From contig CALNXK010000105.1 of assembly GCA_942486035.1 (NCBI GenBank), forward strand, positions 641,001 through 705,000: a stretch of DNA of 64,000 nt, in the 5' to 3' direction. Each line of letters begins with the position of its first letter. Position 1 is the first letter of the stretch. The stretch comes from Porites lobata (Eukaryota > Cnidaria > Anthozoa > Scleractinia > Poritidae). Both the position numbers and the translations under genes were made by a program. Positions 36,801 through 43,219 of the stretch are shown here, piece after piece. The notes beneath the pieces are model-generated. The model worked only from the letters and a program-made list of their open reading frames with translations. It was not told the DNA's origin and made no database searches.

Positions 36801-38912
36801 AGAGAATGGCAACGGTAATTATAAAAGATGACATTACCTATTGGCTATAACTTTTAGTTTAATGTATTAACTCTTTCACTTGACAAATAACCTTCCTTTC
36901 AATTATAAATTTATATTTGTGAAATCCTAGGAAATAAGTAATACCATACACAAGATGTGTCAAAGAAGTTTTATTTGAATGTAACACCATAGGATATCCT
37001 CAGTCTACAGATTTAAAAGTTAGTGCAACAAATAATCTCGCTGTTTCCCGGTCTCGGAGAGATTAAAAATGTCGTTTGCTATTTGGTGAAGAAGTTTCCG
37101 CCTTGTTAAGAGTCGAAGAAAATGACTGAAAGACGACAGGACTAACTCCAGTGTCGTTGTGGCGTTGAGGGAGGTGCCCGACATGGTGATTCTCAAATTT
37201 GTTCTTTTATACCGACATTAATTAAGGGAGTAGGAGTAGGAGGGGTGGGGGGTGGGGGAGGGGGCGGCTTATTTGAAGGCGGGCGCTTTTTTAACAGTTT
37301 TATTTGAACTGGACGCTAATACAGTATACTTTCAGTCGAAATCTGTTCATTGCATCTTCCTCAACTGCCAGTTCTCAATCTTAATTCTGGGCTGATAGAA
37401 ATTCGGTAAATGCGATCATATTATTTTAACTTTTTTTTAATCTATAAATTCTTTGACATCTTGTAACCTCAAATTATTAACCAATTATTCGAAGCCTAGT
37501 ATGTTAAGAAGTTTACTTTTAAAACTTCTTTGTAATCTCGACCGTCTTCCCCTTTTCATTTATTCACTATTTTATTTTGTCTTTATATTTATTTATTTAT
37601 TATTTTATTTAAATTAATTTTGTAAAGTGTTGTAAATACTGAAGTGTAGGTTGTCTATATTTAATTCTAAGGACATATCTTGGATTCTTGGCGAATTCCT
37701 TGAATCCATTTTGCTTCACTTTCTCTTTCGTAGAAAGCTACTACAGCTGTTACTACCCAGAAAGCGAAGCCTTCCGCCAACAAGTCGCCGCTATTGTGAA
37801 CAAATTCCGAGCCAATGGTTATAATGTCATCATGGATGCAATGGTATCCCACGAAATTAGCTCGCTAGGTCCTACAAAATGGGCTGAAGTACAGATCAGA
37901 AAAGCGAAAAAAGTGTTGGTTTTTCTTTCTCCCGGGCTTTTGAAATTATCACTTGGATACGAAGACATGCCGCGGTCTGAGGTAGAGTGTAATTGAATAT
38001 ATCAGCACTTCAGAACTTGTTTTATGTCTGGTCTTGACTTCTAATTAGATGCTGATCTGTTTCAGGGATTTACATTGTAATGAAAAAGGCTGATGCATGC
38101 CGGTGCTTCATGATTCAAACGAAATATTATTTATAACATCCAACAAAAGTTAAGCGCTCGCTCTGGTTGTGCGCTCAACAAAGCTGTGCGTTCCACTTTC
38201 TTAGTGACTATATTTTGTTTTTAATTTGCCTCACAATTTGCAAAGGTTTTTGTGTTAGTACTGAGAGAAGGTTTACAAAAACCGTTACAAATAACGTAAA
38301 AAGGCCTTACAGTCCACATTGAGATGGAGAACTTCTTACTCAGCGAAAAGACTTTTAAAAGAAAAGATTTTGCAAAAACAGATTTACGCACGCCATAGCG
38401 CCAGCTGCAGCGCGCACAAATGACTTACTTTTATTCCCCAGCTAACTGTGAGAAAAATTAAAGTTGTTCTTTTTTGACGTTATAAAAGAAATGGTAAACG
38501 TTGCAGCTGTCCTCAAGGGAGGTTTGCTAAGCACTCAAGAAGCTAGTAAAATTGTCGGCTACGCCTCGAGTAACTCTTACGCTTCCATTTGTGCTTGGCA
38601 ATCTCCCGCGTGCATCCATAATCCGATAGTTGCATCCTGCTCGTTTACCATTTCTTAAATCTGTAACATTACAACGCACTTTTTTTTTGTCAATGATAGG
38701 ATGCCAATCGTGTGTGGTGTGAGTTGGAAGTTCTGCGAAGTATCTACAACAGAAGTCGCTCTGCCGCAAAGACGGTTTGCTTAGAGCTGCCAGACATGCC
38801 AGTATCGTCAATGGAACATCCTGTGTTTTTTAAAGTTATCTACAAATGGCCAAACGATTTTGAGAAAATCCTTCGTGGTCTAAACGACAGACCTTCTATA
38901 TTGCCGAAATAA
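15319..38912 (+). CDS. Gene B: IL-17-receptor-like SEFIR transmembrane receptor, complete (13 exons)
   Basis: Exons: 15319-15501, 18739-18793, 19130-19207, 21950-22081, 23110-23201, 23904-23978, 29656-29731, 32050-32088, 34715-34825, 36117-36161, 36767-36814, 37734-37981, 38700-38912. Every intron is GT-AG and the sum is 1395 nt, or 464 residues plus stop. Layout: signal peptide about 1-22; CX3C pairs at about 48-52 and 67-71; basic linker RLRRKRR; fibronectin-III-like domain about 106-231; short stalk; membrane segment about 251-271 followed by WRRR; linker; SEFIR domain about 312-455. SEFIR evidence includes SCYYPESEAFRQQV, GYNVIMDAM, KWAEVQIRKAKKVLVFLSPG and VWCELEVLR. SEFIR domains bind each other, in vertebrates linking IL-17 receptors to Act1/CIKS. 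At 464 residues it is near vertebrate IL17RB in size. Exons 7, 8 and 10 are the least certain. Confidence 0.85.
16229..17390 (+). other. Unrecognised coding-like segments in gene B intron 1
   Basis: Three stretches look more coding than chance: 16229-16459, preceded by an acceptor-like TTGTAG; 16687-17043, containing LLPFPKNITEESDFENFQDL; and 17253-17400, after CTATCAG, containing ATVAEINSEINHDLIYAVIE. A poly-A run follows the first at 16471. None has a phase that fits gene B exons 1 and 2. They could be a decayed retrocopy, debris of another gene or transposon, or alternative exons. I do not recognise them. Confidence 0.3.
17400..18738. other. Rest of gene B intron 1, nothing firm
   Basis: Holds a 62-codon open frame at 18136-18324 with no family I recognise. 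No RNA gene or splice-supported exon was seen. Confidence 0.35.
18739..18793 (+). CDS. Gene B exon 2 (second CX3C)
   Basis: 55 nt, phase 0 to 1, acceptor TTTCTAAACAG, donor GTACGG. Encodes TNSFYECIKQCEESKAPR. Its cysteine pair and phase match A and C. Confidence 0.82.
19130..19207 (+). CDS. Gene B exon 3 (basic linker, possible furin site)
   Basis: 78 nt, phase 1 to 1, acceptor TTCATTGTAG, donor GTAAGT. Contains VSVRLRRKRRAEAG. RRKRR-A fits a proprotein convertase site; cleavage is inferred. Confidence 0.8.
19517..19605. repeat. Small palindromic repeat with CTAGTCTCC ends
   Basis: GGGCTAGTCTCCTTGG at the left and GTAGGAGACTAGGCTTA at the right form an inverted pair in gene B intron 3. Non-coding. 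Confidence 0.5.
19922..20513. mobile_element. MITE with TTAAGGTGGCTGAA ends
   Basis: About 590 bp bounded by TTAAGGTGGCTGAAAACAGT and GGTGTTCAGCCACCTTAA. No transposase. It lies in intron 3 of gene B. The overlapping open frame at 20259-20513 is not supported. Confidence 0.72.
21950..22081 (+). CDS. Gene B exon 4 (fibronectin-III-like, first part)
   Basis: 132 nt, phase 1 to 1, acceptor preceded by a T-rich tract ending TTCCAG, donor GTAATG. Contains CHGVSTYT and HVDFQANYHYNVSWKPFDEN, with the conserved Trp of a fibronectin-III fold and an NVS sequon. Aligned to exon 4 of A and C. Confidence 0.85.
22180..22391. mobile_element. MITE, GATTAGCGCC family, copy 1
   Basis: About 210 bp sharing GCCGATTAGCGCCA, GGGTTAAA and TTAACCCAGCTTTG with a second copy at 45651-45862. 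The ends are imperfect inverted repeats of GGGCCGGGTTGTTC type. Inserted in gene B intron 4. Confidence 0.7.
22786..22830 (+). other. Penelope-like 3' motif candidate
   Basis: CTTGAAGAAGGTCTGTGTTT followed by CAAACCGAAATAT resembles the GAAGAAG-stem-CGAAA signature seen near ends of Penelope-like elements and related hammerhead-like RNAs. No coding part is nearby. Tentative. Confidence 0.3.
23110..23201 (+). CDS. Gene B exon 5 (fibronectin-III-like, NWT exon)
   Basis: 92 nt, phase 1 to 0, acceptor TTCTTTAG, donor GTTAGT. Encodes HNWTHYSLFYTFLRDD and LECVLIPK. The NWT-x-Y and C-x3-PK patterns are shared with A and C. Confidence 0.85.
23904..23978 (+). CDS. Gene B exon 6
   Basis: 75 nt, phase 0 to 0, acceptor ATCGTTTTCAG, donor GTATGT. 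Encodes NRTHWLLEYKPPRYS and more; its Trp and hydrophobic pair match DKLQWIIADGEG in C exon 6. The NRT sequon may be glycosylated. Confidence 0.78.
24061..24182. repeat. Palindromic GAGGGAAACA element
   Basis: GTCAG...GAGGGAAACAG at the left pairs with CTGGTTTCCC...CTGAC at the right, and inner parts (GTTTTGTTTTCTCGAG against CTCGAGGGAAAACAAAAC) pair as well. A foldback repeat in gene B intron 6. Confidence 0.7.
24899..24948 (-). repeat. 3' LTR remnant of gypsy element
   Basis: 50 bp matching the outer parts of the 88-bp LTR at 28930-29017 with a central gap. It supports an element running from the right to the left LTR. Confidence 0.65.
25089..25598 (-). pseudogene. Gypsy integrase C-terminal part
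   Basis: 169 open residues with LARQQRQKRYHDRGTKALPA, GVPVTVQQGRTWHPAIVVEK and FKVKTEDGQILRRNRNFLRQ, the C-terminal DNA-binding region typical of gypsy integrases. It lies between the MITE and the 3' LTR. Confidence 0.82.
25746..25976. mobile_element. MITE with GGGGCCCGTTTCTC ends, inside the gypsy element
   Basis: 231 bp. The left end GGGGCCCGTTTCTCTAAAGTC matches the right end GACTTTCGAGAAACGGGCCCC in reverse complement with few changes. It interrupts integrase and is therefore younger than the gypsy copy. Confidence 0.8.
25949..26179 (-). pseudogene. Gypsy integrase core, middle part
   Basis: DFFFRYPDVYQLSTKTASYV and PDTAIADNMPFGSNKFAQFA fit the integrase catalytic core, with the TAIADN block around the second Asp. 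It runs into the MITE at about 25976, so the frame end is foreign. Confidence 0.82.
26196..26885 (-). mobile_element. Non-LTR retrotransposon fragment B, inside the gypsy element
   Basis: A 5'-truncated LINE on the minus strand. It sits exactly between the gypsy integrase pieces ending FTFRGREY and starting LVVDFFFRYPDV. It is related to LINE A at 9919-11215. Confidence 0.82.
26310..26834 (-). CDS. RT thumb/C-terminal part of LINE B
   Basis: 174 open residues: LVQINRVKYCFDRKTLVLII, CSTVWSNTSSKNIQKLQLIQ, LNWLPVGKMLKFRDAVMTYK and SATGQRTFAYRAVSLWNALD. These align with LINE A, for example INRVKHVFDKRTLLMIINSL. The palm with YVDD is missing because of 5' truncation. Transposon gene, not host. 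Confidence 0.85.
   Translation of the reverse strand: MTKLVQINRVKYCFDRKTLVLIITSLVFSKMLYCSTVWSNTSSKNIQKLQLIQNFACKIICGARKYDYVTPLLDELNWLPVGKMLKFRDAVMTYKCASNLAPEYLCAKFKKRSSVHNRTTRNNVKFEIPLFRSATGQRTFAYRAVSLWNALDEDLRNATTVKAFKKALKLVMNE
26913..27167 (-). pseudogene. Gypsy integrase zinc-finger and start of core
   Basis: Carries HLDIEKCKARERFIMYWPRM, a typical HHCC region in which one Cys is replaced (SRGSICA), then RPWSKLGIDIFTFRGREY. The coding line breaks exactly here at a LINE insertion and resumes at 26179. Confidence 0.82.
27363..28139 (-). pseudogene. Gypsy RT end and RNase H, frameshifted
   Basis: Pieces carry PQPASKEDVRRLM, FKDFIPDISKTMFPIRQPVK and the RNase H start VTIQADASSTGLGACLLQDS, with ASRALTQTEQRWFQIEK and the later GTKVWIADMLSRAHRP. 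The catalytic RT box is absent. Several frame breaks are present. Confidence 0.85.
28093..28948 (-). pseudogene. Gypsy gag with zinc knuckles, frameshifted
   Basis: Three overlapping frames together resemble a gag protein: GTLENWRRWIQRFELYVAAK with KIAMLLSAVGPDAL (28948-28661), a middle piece with FWDYLKTSGQTFDEFLTQLR (28664-28407), and a basic tail with CRRCGTTHARNEC and CLKCGGPNH zinc knuckles (28452-28093). At least two frameshifts separate them. After the knuckles the protein passes straight toward RT-end sequence, without a protease. Confidence 0.8.
28930..29017 (-). repeat. 5' LTR of gypsy element
   Basis: Reads TGTCACATATG to GTGTTACA on the minus strand, with TG and CA ends. It is followed directly by TGGTGTCGAATAG, a plausible tRNA primer-binding site. 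Very short for a gypsy LTR, so it may be shortened. Confidence 0.65.
29022..29655. other. Gene B intron 6, distal part, nothing recognised
   Basis: AT-rich intron between the gypsy copy and exon 7. No gene or repeat recognised. Confidence 0.4.
29656..29731 (+). CDS. Gene B exon 7 (end of fibronectin-III-like domain)
   Basis: 76 nt, phase 0 to 1, acceptor TTTGATTCGCAG, donor GTATGA. Encodes VVTYPFSRDLAV and onward, comparable to IFTYPGFYQSLPLEKY in C. Phase fits both neighbours. An earlier donor is possible, so the 3' end is less sure. Confidence 0.55.
29732..31199. other. Gene B intron 7, proximal part
   Basis: No gene recognised. At 30237-30310 there is a short repeated and palindromic motif, ATAAATCCCTC / GAGGGATTTAT. 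The rest is unstructured intron. Confidence 0.45.
31200..31752. mobile_element. MITE with GGGCCTGTTTACATGGAGGT ends, TTA target duplication
   Basis: 553 bp. The left GGGCCTGTTTACATGGAGGT equals the right ACCTCCATGTAAACAGGCCC in reverse complement. TTA is present on both sides (31197-31199, 31753-31755), as for PIF/Harbinger-like elements. Further inner palindromes contain GGCGGGTTACCCCACC. Non-coding. Confidence 0.82.
32050..32088 (+). CDS. Gene B exon 8 (stalk micro-exon)
   Basis: 39 nt, phase 1 to 1, acceptor TTTTTCTACAG, donor GTAAGG. Encodes LPTFSPYFSITK. It corresponds in place and phase to the proline-rich stalk exon of C, which ends TSK. Confidence 0.65.
32131..32526. mobile_element. 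MITE with TTAAGGGGCTGTTTACATGA ends
   Basis: About 395 bp. The left TTAAGGGGCTGTTTACATGA matches the right TCATGTAAACACCCCCTTAA in reverse complement with small changes. Related in style to the MITE at 31200. Non-coding, in gene B intron 8. Confidence 0.78.
33557..33592 (-). ncRNA. Hammerhead-like / Penelope-like motif candidate
   Basis: On the minus strand: CTGAAGAT, then a stem GATCGT-TGA-ACGATC, then GAAA, then CATGTC. ACAA before and TTGT after could pair as stem I. This resembles a hammerhead core with a GUC cleavage site, but CUGAAGA departs from CUGAUGA and stem III is only CAUG. Possibly a decayed ribozyme of a Penelope-like element. Confidence 0.35.
33783..33833. repeat. (ATG)n / (ATA)n microsatellite
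   Basis: About eleven ATG units followed by a few ATA units, in gene B intron 8. Open frames across it are chance. Confidence 0.85.
34715..34825 (+). CDS. Gene B exon 9 (transmembrane)
   Basis: 111 nt, phase 1 to 1, acceptor TTATTTACAG, donor GTAATT. Encodes a hydrophobic segment around ALLVILLIAIYVW followed by RRRVSRPHE, giving type I topology with a basic stop-transfer. An internal GTAAGT at 34806 could act as a rival donor but breaks phase. Confidence 0.85.
34960..35235. repeat. Palindromic element, copy 1
   Basis: Holds GTGATATTTGGCATAAATACC and the opposed GGTATTTATACCAAATATCAC around a short centre, then AGCTGAAATACC. The same unit occurs reversed at 50036-50325. Non-coding, in gene B intron 9. 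Confidence 0.72.
36117..36161 (+). CDS. Gene B exon 10 (juxtamembrane micro-exon)
   Basis: 45 nt, phase 1 to 1, strong T-rich acceptor, donor GTAGCG. Encodes PVRHRAITRANNST. Its counterpart in C is 56143-56193. As a symmetric exon it could be alternatively spliced. Confidence 0.6.
36555..36625 (+). pseudogene. Tiny reverse transcriptase remnant
   Basis: One frame reads AGVPQGSKLDPLLD, close to the GVPQGS-LGPLL block of non-LTR reverse transcriptases. The stretch also folds as a hairpin (CTGGGGTGCCTC against AGACACCCCAG). It is too short to classify further. Confidence 0.4.
36767..36814 (+). CDS. Gene B exon 11 (juxtamembrane linker)
   Basis: 48 nt, phase 1 to 1, acceptor TTTTTACAG, donor GTAATT. 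Encodes NAATDNLPSNQENGN, a polar linker. Confidence 0.7.
37734..37981 (+). CDS. Gene B exon 12 (SEFIR, first part)
   Basis: 248 nt, phase 1 to 0, acceptor TTTCTCTTTCGTAG, donor GTAGAG. Contains SCYYPESEAFRQQVAAIV, NGYNVIMDAM and KKVLVFLSPGLL, the alternating strand and helix blocks of SEFIR/TIR-like folds. Confidence 0.88.
38700..38912 (+). CDS. Gene B exon 13 (SEFIR end and stop)
   Basis: 213 nt ending in TAA; acceptor is a long T run and CAATGATAG. Encodes DANRVWCELEVLRSIYNR, TVCLELPD and KWPNDFEKILRGL, the C-terminal SEFIR strand and helix, then 12 more residues. Confidence 0.87.
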   Translation, partial: DANRVWCELEVLRSIYNRSRSAAKTVCLELPDMPVSSMEHPVFFKVIYKWPNDFEKILRGLNDRPSILPK

Positions 38913-39510
38913 GAAGTCCTGTTTAGGCGCTCTACTGCAGAGTGTTGTTCACAGTTGTGGGTAGCTTACCCATGCCCGTATAGTAGCCTAAGAAAATAAC
39001 CCACATGATTTCGCAAAGCCACTTCTGGTTTCCCCGCGAGATCAGGTTAGTGACTCGTCATCAGTATGGGGAATTTCTCCGCTCGTTCCTCAGACGTCGC
39101 TGGGAAATCAGTAGTGGGCAGTGCTGGATCCAGACCTTGAGATAAGGAAGGGGAGGGGAGGGGAGGGGGGGCGGTCATCCAGACCCTTAGATAAGTTAGA
39201 TGAGGATGGAAGGCGATTTCCCCCAAATATTTTTTTTCCGCCTTTCGGGCCTCAGTTTCGGGCCTCAGTTTCACTTTCGGGCTTCAGTCTAAAAATAGAG
39301 GGGAGGGCGGGCCCCCCGGCCGCTCCCCTGGATCCATCACTGGTGGGGTAGCGAAATGCATGTTGTTTTCTTAGGTTAATTCGGGTAAAACGTCTCTTAT
39401 CCAAGAAACGGCCAGGATTACAGCAAACGGGGCTTGAAGCAATTCGGCCCTGATACATGCAGTTTTAAGTTTTTTGTTGTATTACTAACACGATACTGTA
39501 ATCTACTGAT
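38913..39510. other. Gene B 3' flank
   Basis: Presumed 3' UTR and downstream DNA. I found no clear AATAAA signal close to the stop. The rest has G-rich low-complexity patches (39150-39170) and no gene. Confidence 0.35.
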
Positions 39511-39578
39511 CGCCCCAAATTAGGGAATCCAAGACAGGCTTGGATTCTGGATTCCACGCCGTGGATTCGGGTTCCAGG

Positions 39579-40106
39579 TAGGCTTAGCTACATAATTCCG
39601 GAATTTGGGGGGAATTTTAGACATCGAAAAGAATTCTAGAAAATCTCGGAAATTCTAGATAAAAAATGACAAATTTGAGAATTTTAGAGCAATTTGAACA
39701 TTTACCCGACACTGTGGGGACATTTTACGGGGAAAAATGTTGACAACACGTTTGTTTTTGTATTCCTACCGACCAAGAGAGGGCACCGTCTGCTCACATG
39801 CTACAGCAGTTCCTAGAGCACTATAGGACGTTCGTTTGAAAAGGAAGATAAATACATATATAAACAAATGTAAAGTGATGTTTCTTGCAACCTGTAAGCA
39901 TTGGTAACAAACAATGTTTTACGATTACAACTCATTCTTTCTTGTCATATCGCCATCAAAAAACCGAATTTTTTATGAGAATTTTCGGGAATTTTAGAGA
40001 GTTTTTAGAGAATTTAGACATTTCTAAAAAGAATTTTAGAGCTTTTTTTCGGGAACTTCTGGAAAGAACTTTAGGCCATATTTCGGGAATTATGTAGCTA
40101 AGCCTA
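39579..40106. mobile_element. hAT-like non-autonomous element
   Basis: 528 bp. The ends TAGGCTTAGCTACATAATTCC and GGAATTATGTAGCTAAGCCTA are perfect inverse copies. They are flanked by GTTCCAGG and GTTCCACG, an 8-bp target duplication with one change, as expected for hAT. The interior repeats GAATTTTAGA-like words. Confidence 0.8.
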
Positions 40107-40177
40107 GTTCCACGTAACTGGGTTACGGATTCTTTTTCAGTAGAATCTGGATTCAAGATTCCAGATTCCAGTCACTA

Positions 40178-40748
40178 GTGCAAAACTGCGCAGGTTGACT
40201 GGTAACTAGAACTCGAGGCTCAGAACATGTAACACCAGTTCTTCGTAGACTACTCTTGCTTCCAGTCAGACAACGAATTACGTACAAAATACTACTTCTT
40301 ACGTACAAAGCAATGAATGGCATGACGCCAAAATATATAGCAGATCTCCGAGGCAATACAATCTTCTTCAAAAAATCTGCTTGTAACACCAAAGTCTAAT
40401 CTCAAGTTTTAAGGTGACAGATCTTTTCAAGTTGCTGCGCCCAGGCTCTGGAACTCCCTAATCGATGACATAAGATCAATCCAGAACCTTGATGTTTTTA
40501 AGAATAAGATTAAAACACTACTTTTTAGAGAGGCTTTTATTAGTTAGTTGACTACCCGTTTTTCTTTTATTGTATATATTTTCCTTAGTTAATCTTAGCA
40601 AGTCGAATGAATCTTATTTTGTAGAAATTAATTTCTTCAACTGTCATATATTTTGTTTAATAACTCAAATATTTTTTTTAATTTTTTTAGAATTACGATT
40701 ATTGTAAAGCGCCATTGAGCTCACGGAAATGGCGCTATATAAATTCTT

Positions 40749-40787
<39 letters not shown>

Positions 40788-40790
40788 GTC
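40178..40790 (+). mobile_element. CR1/L2-type LINE 3' remnant
   Basis: A broken frame gives HVTPVLRR, QRITYKILLLTYKAMNG, LWNSLIDDIRSIQNLDVF and KTLLFREAF, typical of the end of CR1/L2 polymerases. A 3' UTR hairpin (AGCGCCATTGAG / ATGGCGCT) and an (ATT)n tail at 40749-40789 complete the end. Confidence 0.78.
40749..40789. repeat. (ATT)n tail
   Basis: About 13 ATT units forming the 3' tail of the LINE remnant. Confidence 0.85.
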
Positions 40791-40895
40791 GTAGTAGTAG
40801 TGGGATCCCGATTCCAGATTCCACGAGAAAAAGTTTTCCTCGGCGGAAGTAAAAATTTCCCGGATTCCGGTATCCGTGTTCCCTTATATGGGACG

Positions 40896-41799
40896 ATACT
40901 TTAATAGTAATGCTGTCATCAACCACTATACAGAAAGTACATGTATTGTTGATTAGCTACTGTTTTGTGGTGTGCTGCTAAATTAATGAGCATTTTAAAA
41001 TTCTTAATTCCGTCTTAATTCGGAAATTACACGTTGCCCTGTAAAAAGGTGTACGTAATTTGTTTGGAGAATTTAATTAATGTCCATCATTGCTGTAGGG
41101 CGTTTTCACATCACCTTGGCGGCCATATTAGGGTAGCTAAACAATGAAATGGAGACCCTGTTAACGAACAGAGCTAATCCTCTCTTCTCATGTAAACACC
41201 TCTTTTTTTAAAATTTGGATAGCTTCTGGCCCACCTAAGTGATAACGCTCTATCCGTTGCCGTGGTGACAATTAAACTTTACTTCTTATTAATGCTATGT
41301 TCTTTGGTGGAAAAGAAAGAAAAGGCTGAAGGATTAGTTTTGCTAGAAAAATACGACGTTTAACCAGTGACGGTTAGGTAACACGGGAGATTATTTCAAA
41401 AGGGGCATATCCCAGGGATACGAGAGACATGTGAGATTATTCTCAAAGATTAGTGTTTTAAAAGGTTAAGCCAATCGTGGAATCATGCTTGCATTTTCTT
41501 TCGAAAATCTGTACTTGTTGTTTAGTTTAGGTAAGTTTCACGTCAAGAAATAATTACTCTTACCATGGCTTATATAGAACAAATTCGTTTAAAGACATGC
41601 AAGCCCGTTTCAATCTTTAAGAGCTAAGAGAAACAAACAAACGAATAAGCAAACCAACCAAAACACAAATCTCTAAACGCTTGAAATAGGCCAGATTATT
41701 ATACGTCTACAGCTACACTGGCGCGCTTGCAAGACATGAGACGGTGGCGTAACTTGCACTGGTGACTTATATCTAGTACATCCTAGTTTTTAATCTTTG
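40896..41799. other. Intergenic DNA between genes B and C, nothing recognised
   Basis: AT-rich, with no gene or clear repeat boundary. Confidence 0.4.
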
Positions 41800-42260
41800 A
41801 TTAATAATGGTAATTGAACTAAGTGGAGTGCAATTTGGTCTGAAATCATACGCGTGATTTCAAAATCGAACGAGCGCGCAGCGCGAGTTTGATTTGAAAT
41901 CACAAGTATGATGTCAGACCAAAATTGCACGACACGAAGTTCAATTACCACTTTATTACATCCATTTTGAAATCGCAGAATTTAGTCAGTACTAATATTT
42001 TATTGATCGAGTAGCCGGTTTGTTAAAAAGCCGAAACAAAAAGGCTTTTACATCTCATTTTGTATTCGAAACAGAAATGATGCAATATATAGAACAAAAA
42101 TGGTGCGATTTAAAACAGAAATGATGCGATTTAGAACATGAATGACGCGATTTGGAACAGATGCGATTTAGCGCAAAAAATGGTGCGATTTAGGAATAAA
42201 TCACACTGCTGAGAGCCAATCAGATTGCAGATTTCAAAGTGGATGTAATAAAAACAGTAG
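41800..42260. repeat. Palindromic element around a TGCAATTTTGGTCTGA core
   Basis: AAGTGGAGTGCAATTTGGTC and GACCAAAATTGCACG are opposed around AACGAGCGCGCAGCGCGAG. The right part has several ATGATGCGATTTAGAAC-like repeats. Non-coding. Confidence 0.6.
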
Positions 42261-43024
42261 CACGCGGAAATTTGGAACGTCGTCAGGTTTAAAATATAAG
42301 GTGGGAAAGCTGCGTCAGTTTTGAATTTTGTACAAAGACTTAGTTTCGAAATTTTACCGATTAAATAAATGCTGTTTAAAAATTGGGCTTTAAAGGGATA
42401 TTGTATACTGTAAGTAAAAAATATTTTTCTGCTACTTCTGAATGTACTACTTCTACTATGTAGTACTATCTTCATATTTTTATAATTATTATTCGTAAAA
42501 CGGCGAGAGAGAGAGAGAGATACGTCTGGATACGAGGCAGTGACAATTATATTTTTTTTGGAGTGTTGTGGAAACGCCATATTGATCTTCCCCTTAGCTG
42601 GATATGGGGGACGGGGGGGGGGATTTGGGGGGTAAAGGCCCCCAGACCTCCGACAACACCACCCCTGATCACTGCAACCATTTTGGGAAAATACGAATAT
42701 TCCGATGAGAAGTCTATGACTGAAGAATTGTTAAAGTCCACAGAGTAGCCGAATACCTGAAAAACTCATGGCAGCGACCTTGGCCGGAACCACTGAAGCT
42801 CGACCGTACCGTGACTGTGCCTTGAAATCCTTGGGAACTGCCCACCACCCACGCAAACGTAGAAACCCACGCCGTCGCACTTCGACATAATTTCTTCGCG
42901 TAATGACGTATTAATTTAGTATGGCTCGATCTTGGCTATTTGTGTCGTTTCGTCCGCGCTCATCAGAGGTCGACGTAGTGTGAAGTTCTTCTGTTGACTG
43001 TAAATTTGACTGTAAATTCGTTCA

Positions 43025-43036
43025 ATGATTGTTTAA
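43025..43036 (+). promoter_or_regulatory. Gene C minimal upstream ORF
   Basis: ATG ATT GTT TAA ends 6 nt before the gene C start codon at 43043. It matches the situation in genes A and B. Confidence 0.4.
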
Positions 43037-43042
43037 GTTACA

Positions 43043-43219
43043 ATGATAACTCTCACGTCCACTGGAATTGCCATACTACTGTTGGGCCTCGCTCAAGATT
43101 TCCTGTCTGTTCCGTTGTTTGTGAGAGGAGAAGATCAAACGCCTGATAGAACTTCTCGTGATCGACGATCCATTTGCCACTATCTCTGCAGTTCTAGGAT
43201 AAATGAGCCGTTCAGAAAG
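43043..43219 (+). CDS. Gene C exon 1 (signal peptide, first CX3C)
   Basis: 59 codons beginning MITLTSTGIAILLLGLAQDF, a good signal peptide, and ending ICHYLCSSRINEPFRK. Donor GTACGA, phase 0. Confidence 0.83.

Larger units (their letters stand above)
39511..40895. mobile_element. MITE of GGATTCC family, broken by two insertions
   Basis: The ends CGCCCCAAATTAGGGA and TCCCTTATATGGGACG, and inner GGATTCTGGATTCCACGCCG, mark the same family as 47815-48038 and 51338-51574. A hAT-like element (39579-40106) and a LINE tail (40178-40790) were inserted into it. Confidence 0.72.

Noticed and set aside
38464..38658. 64-codon frame between the two SEFIR exons
   Set aside because: Exons 12 and 13 join in phase 0 and give a continuous SEFIR domain without it; no matching splice sites.
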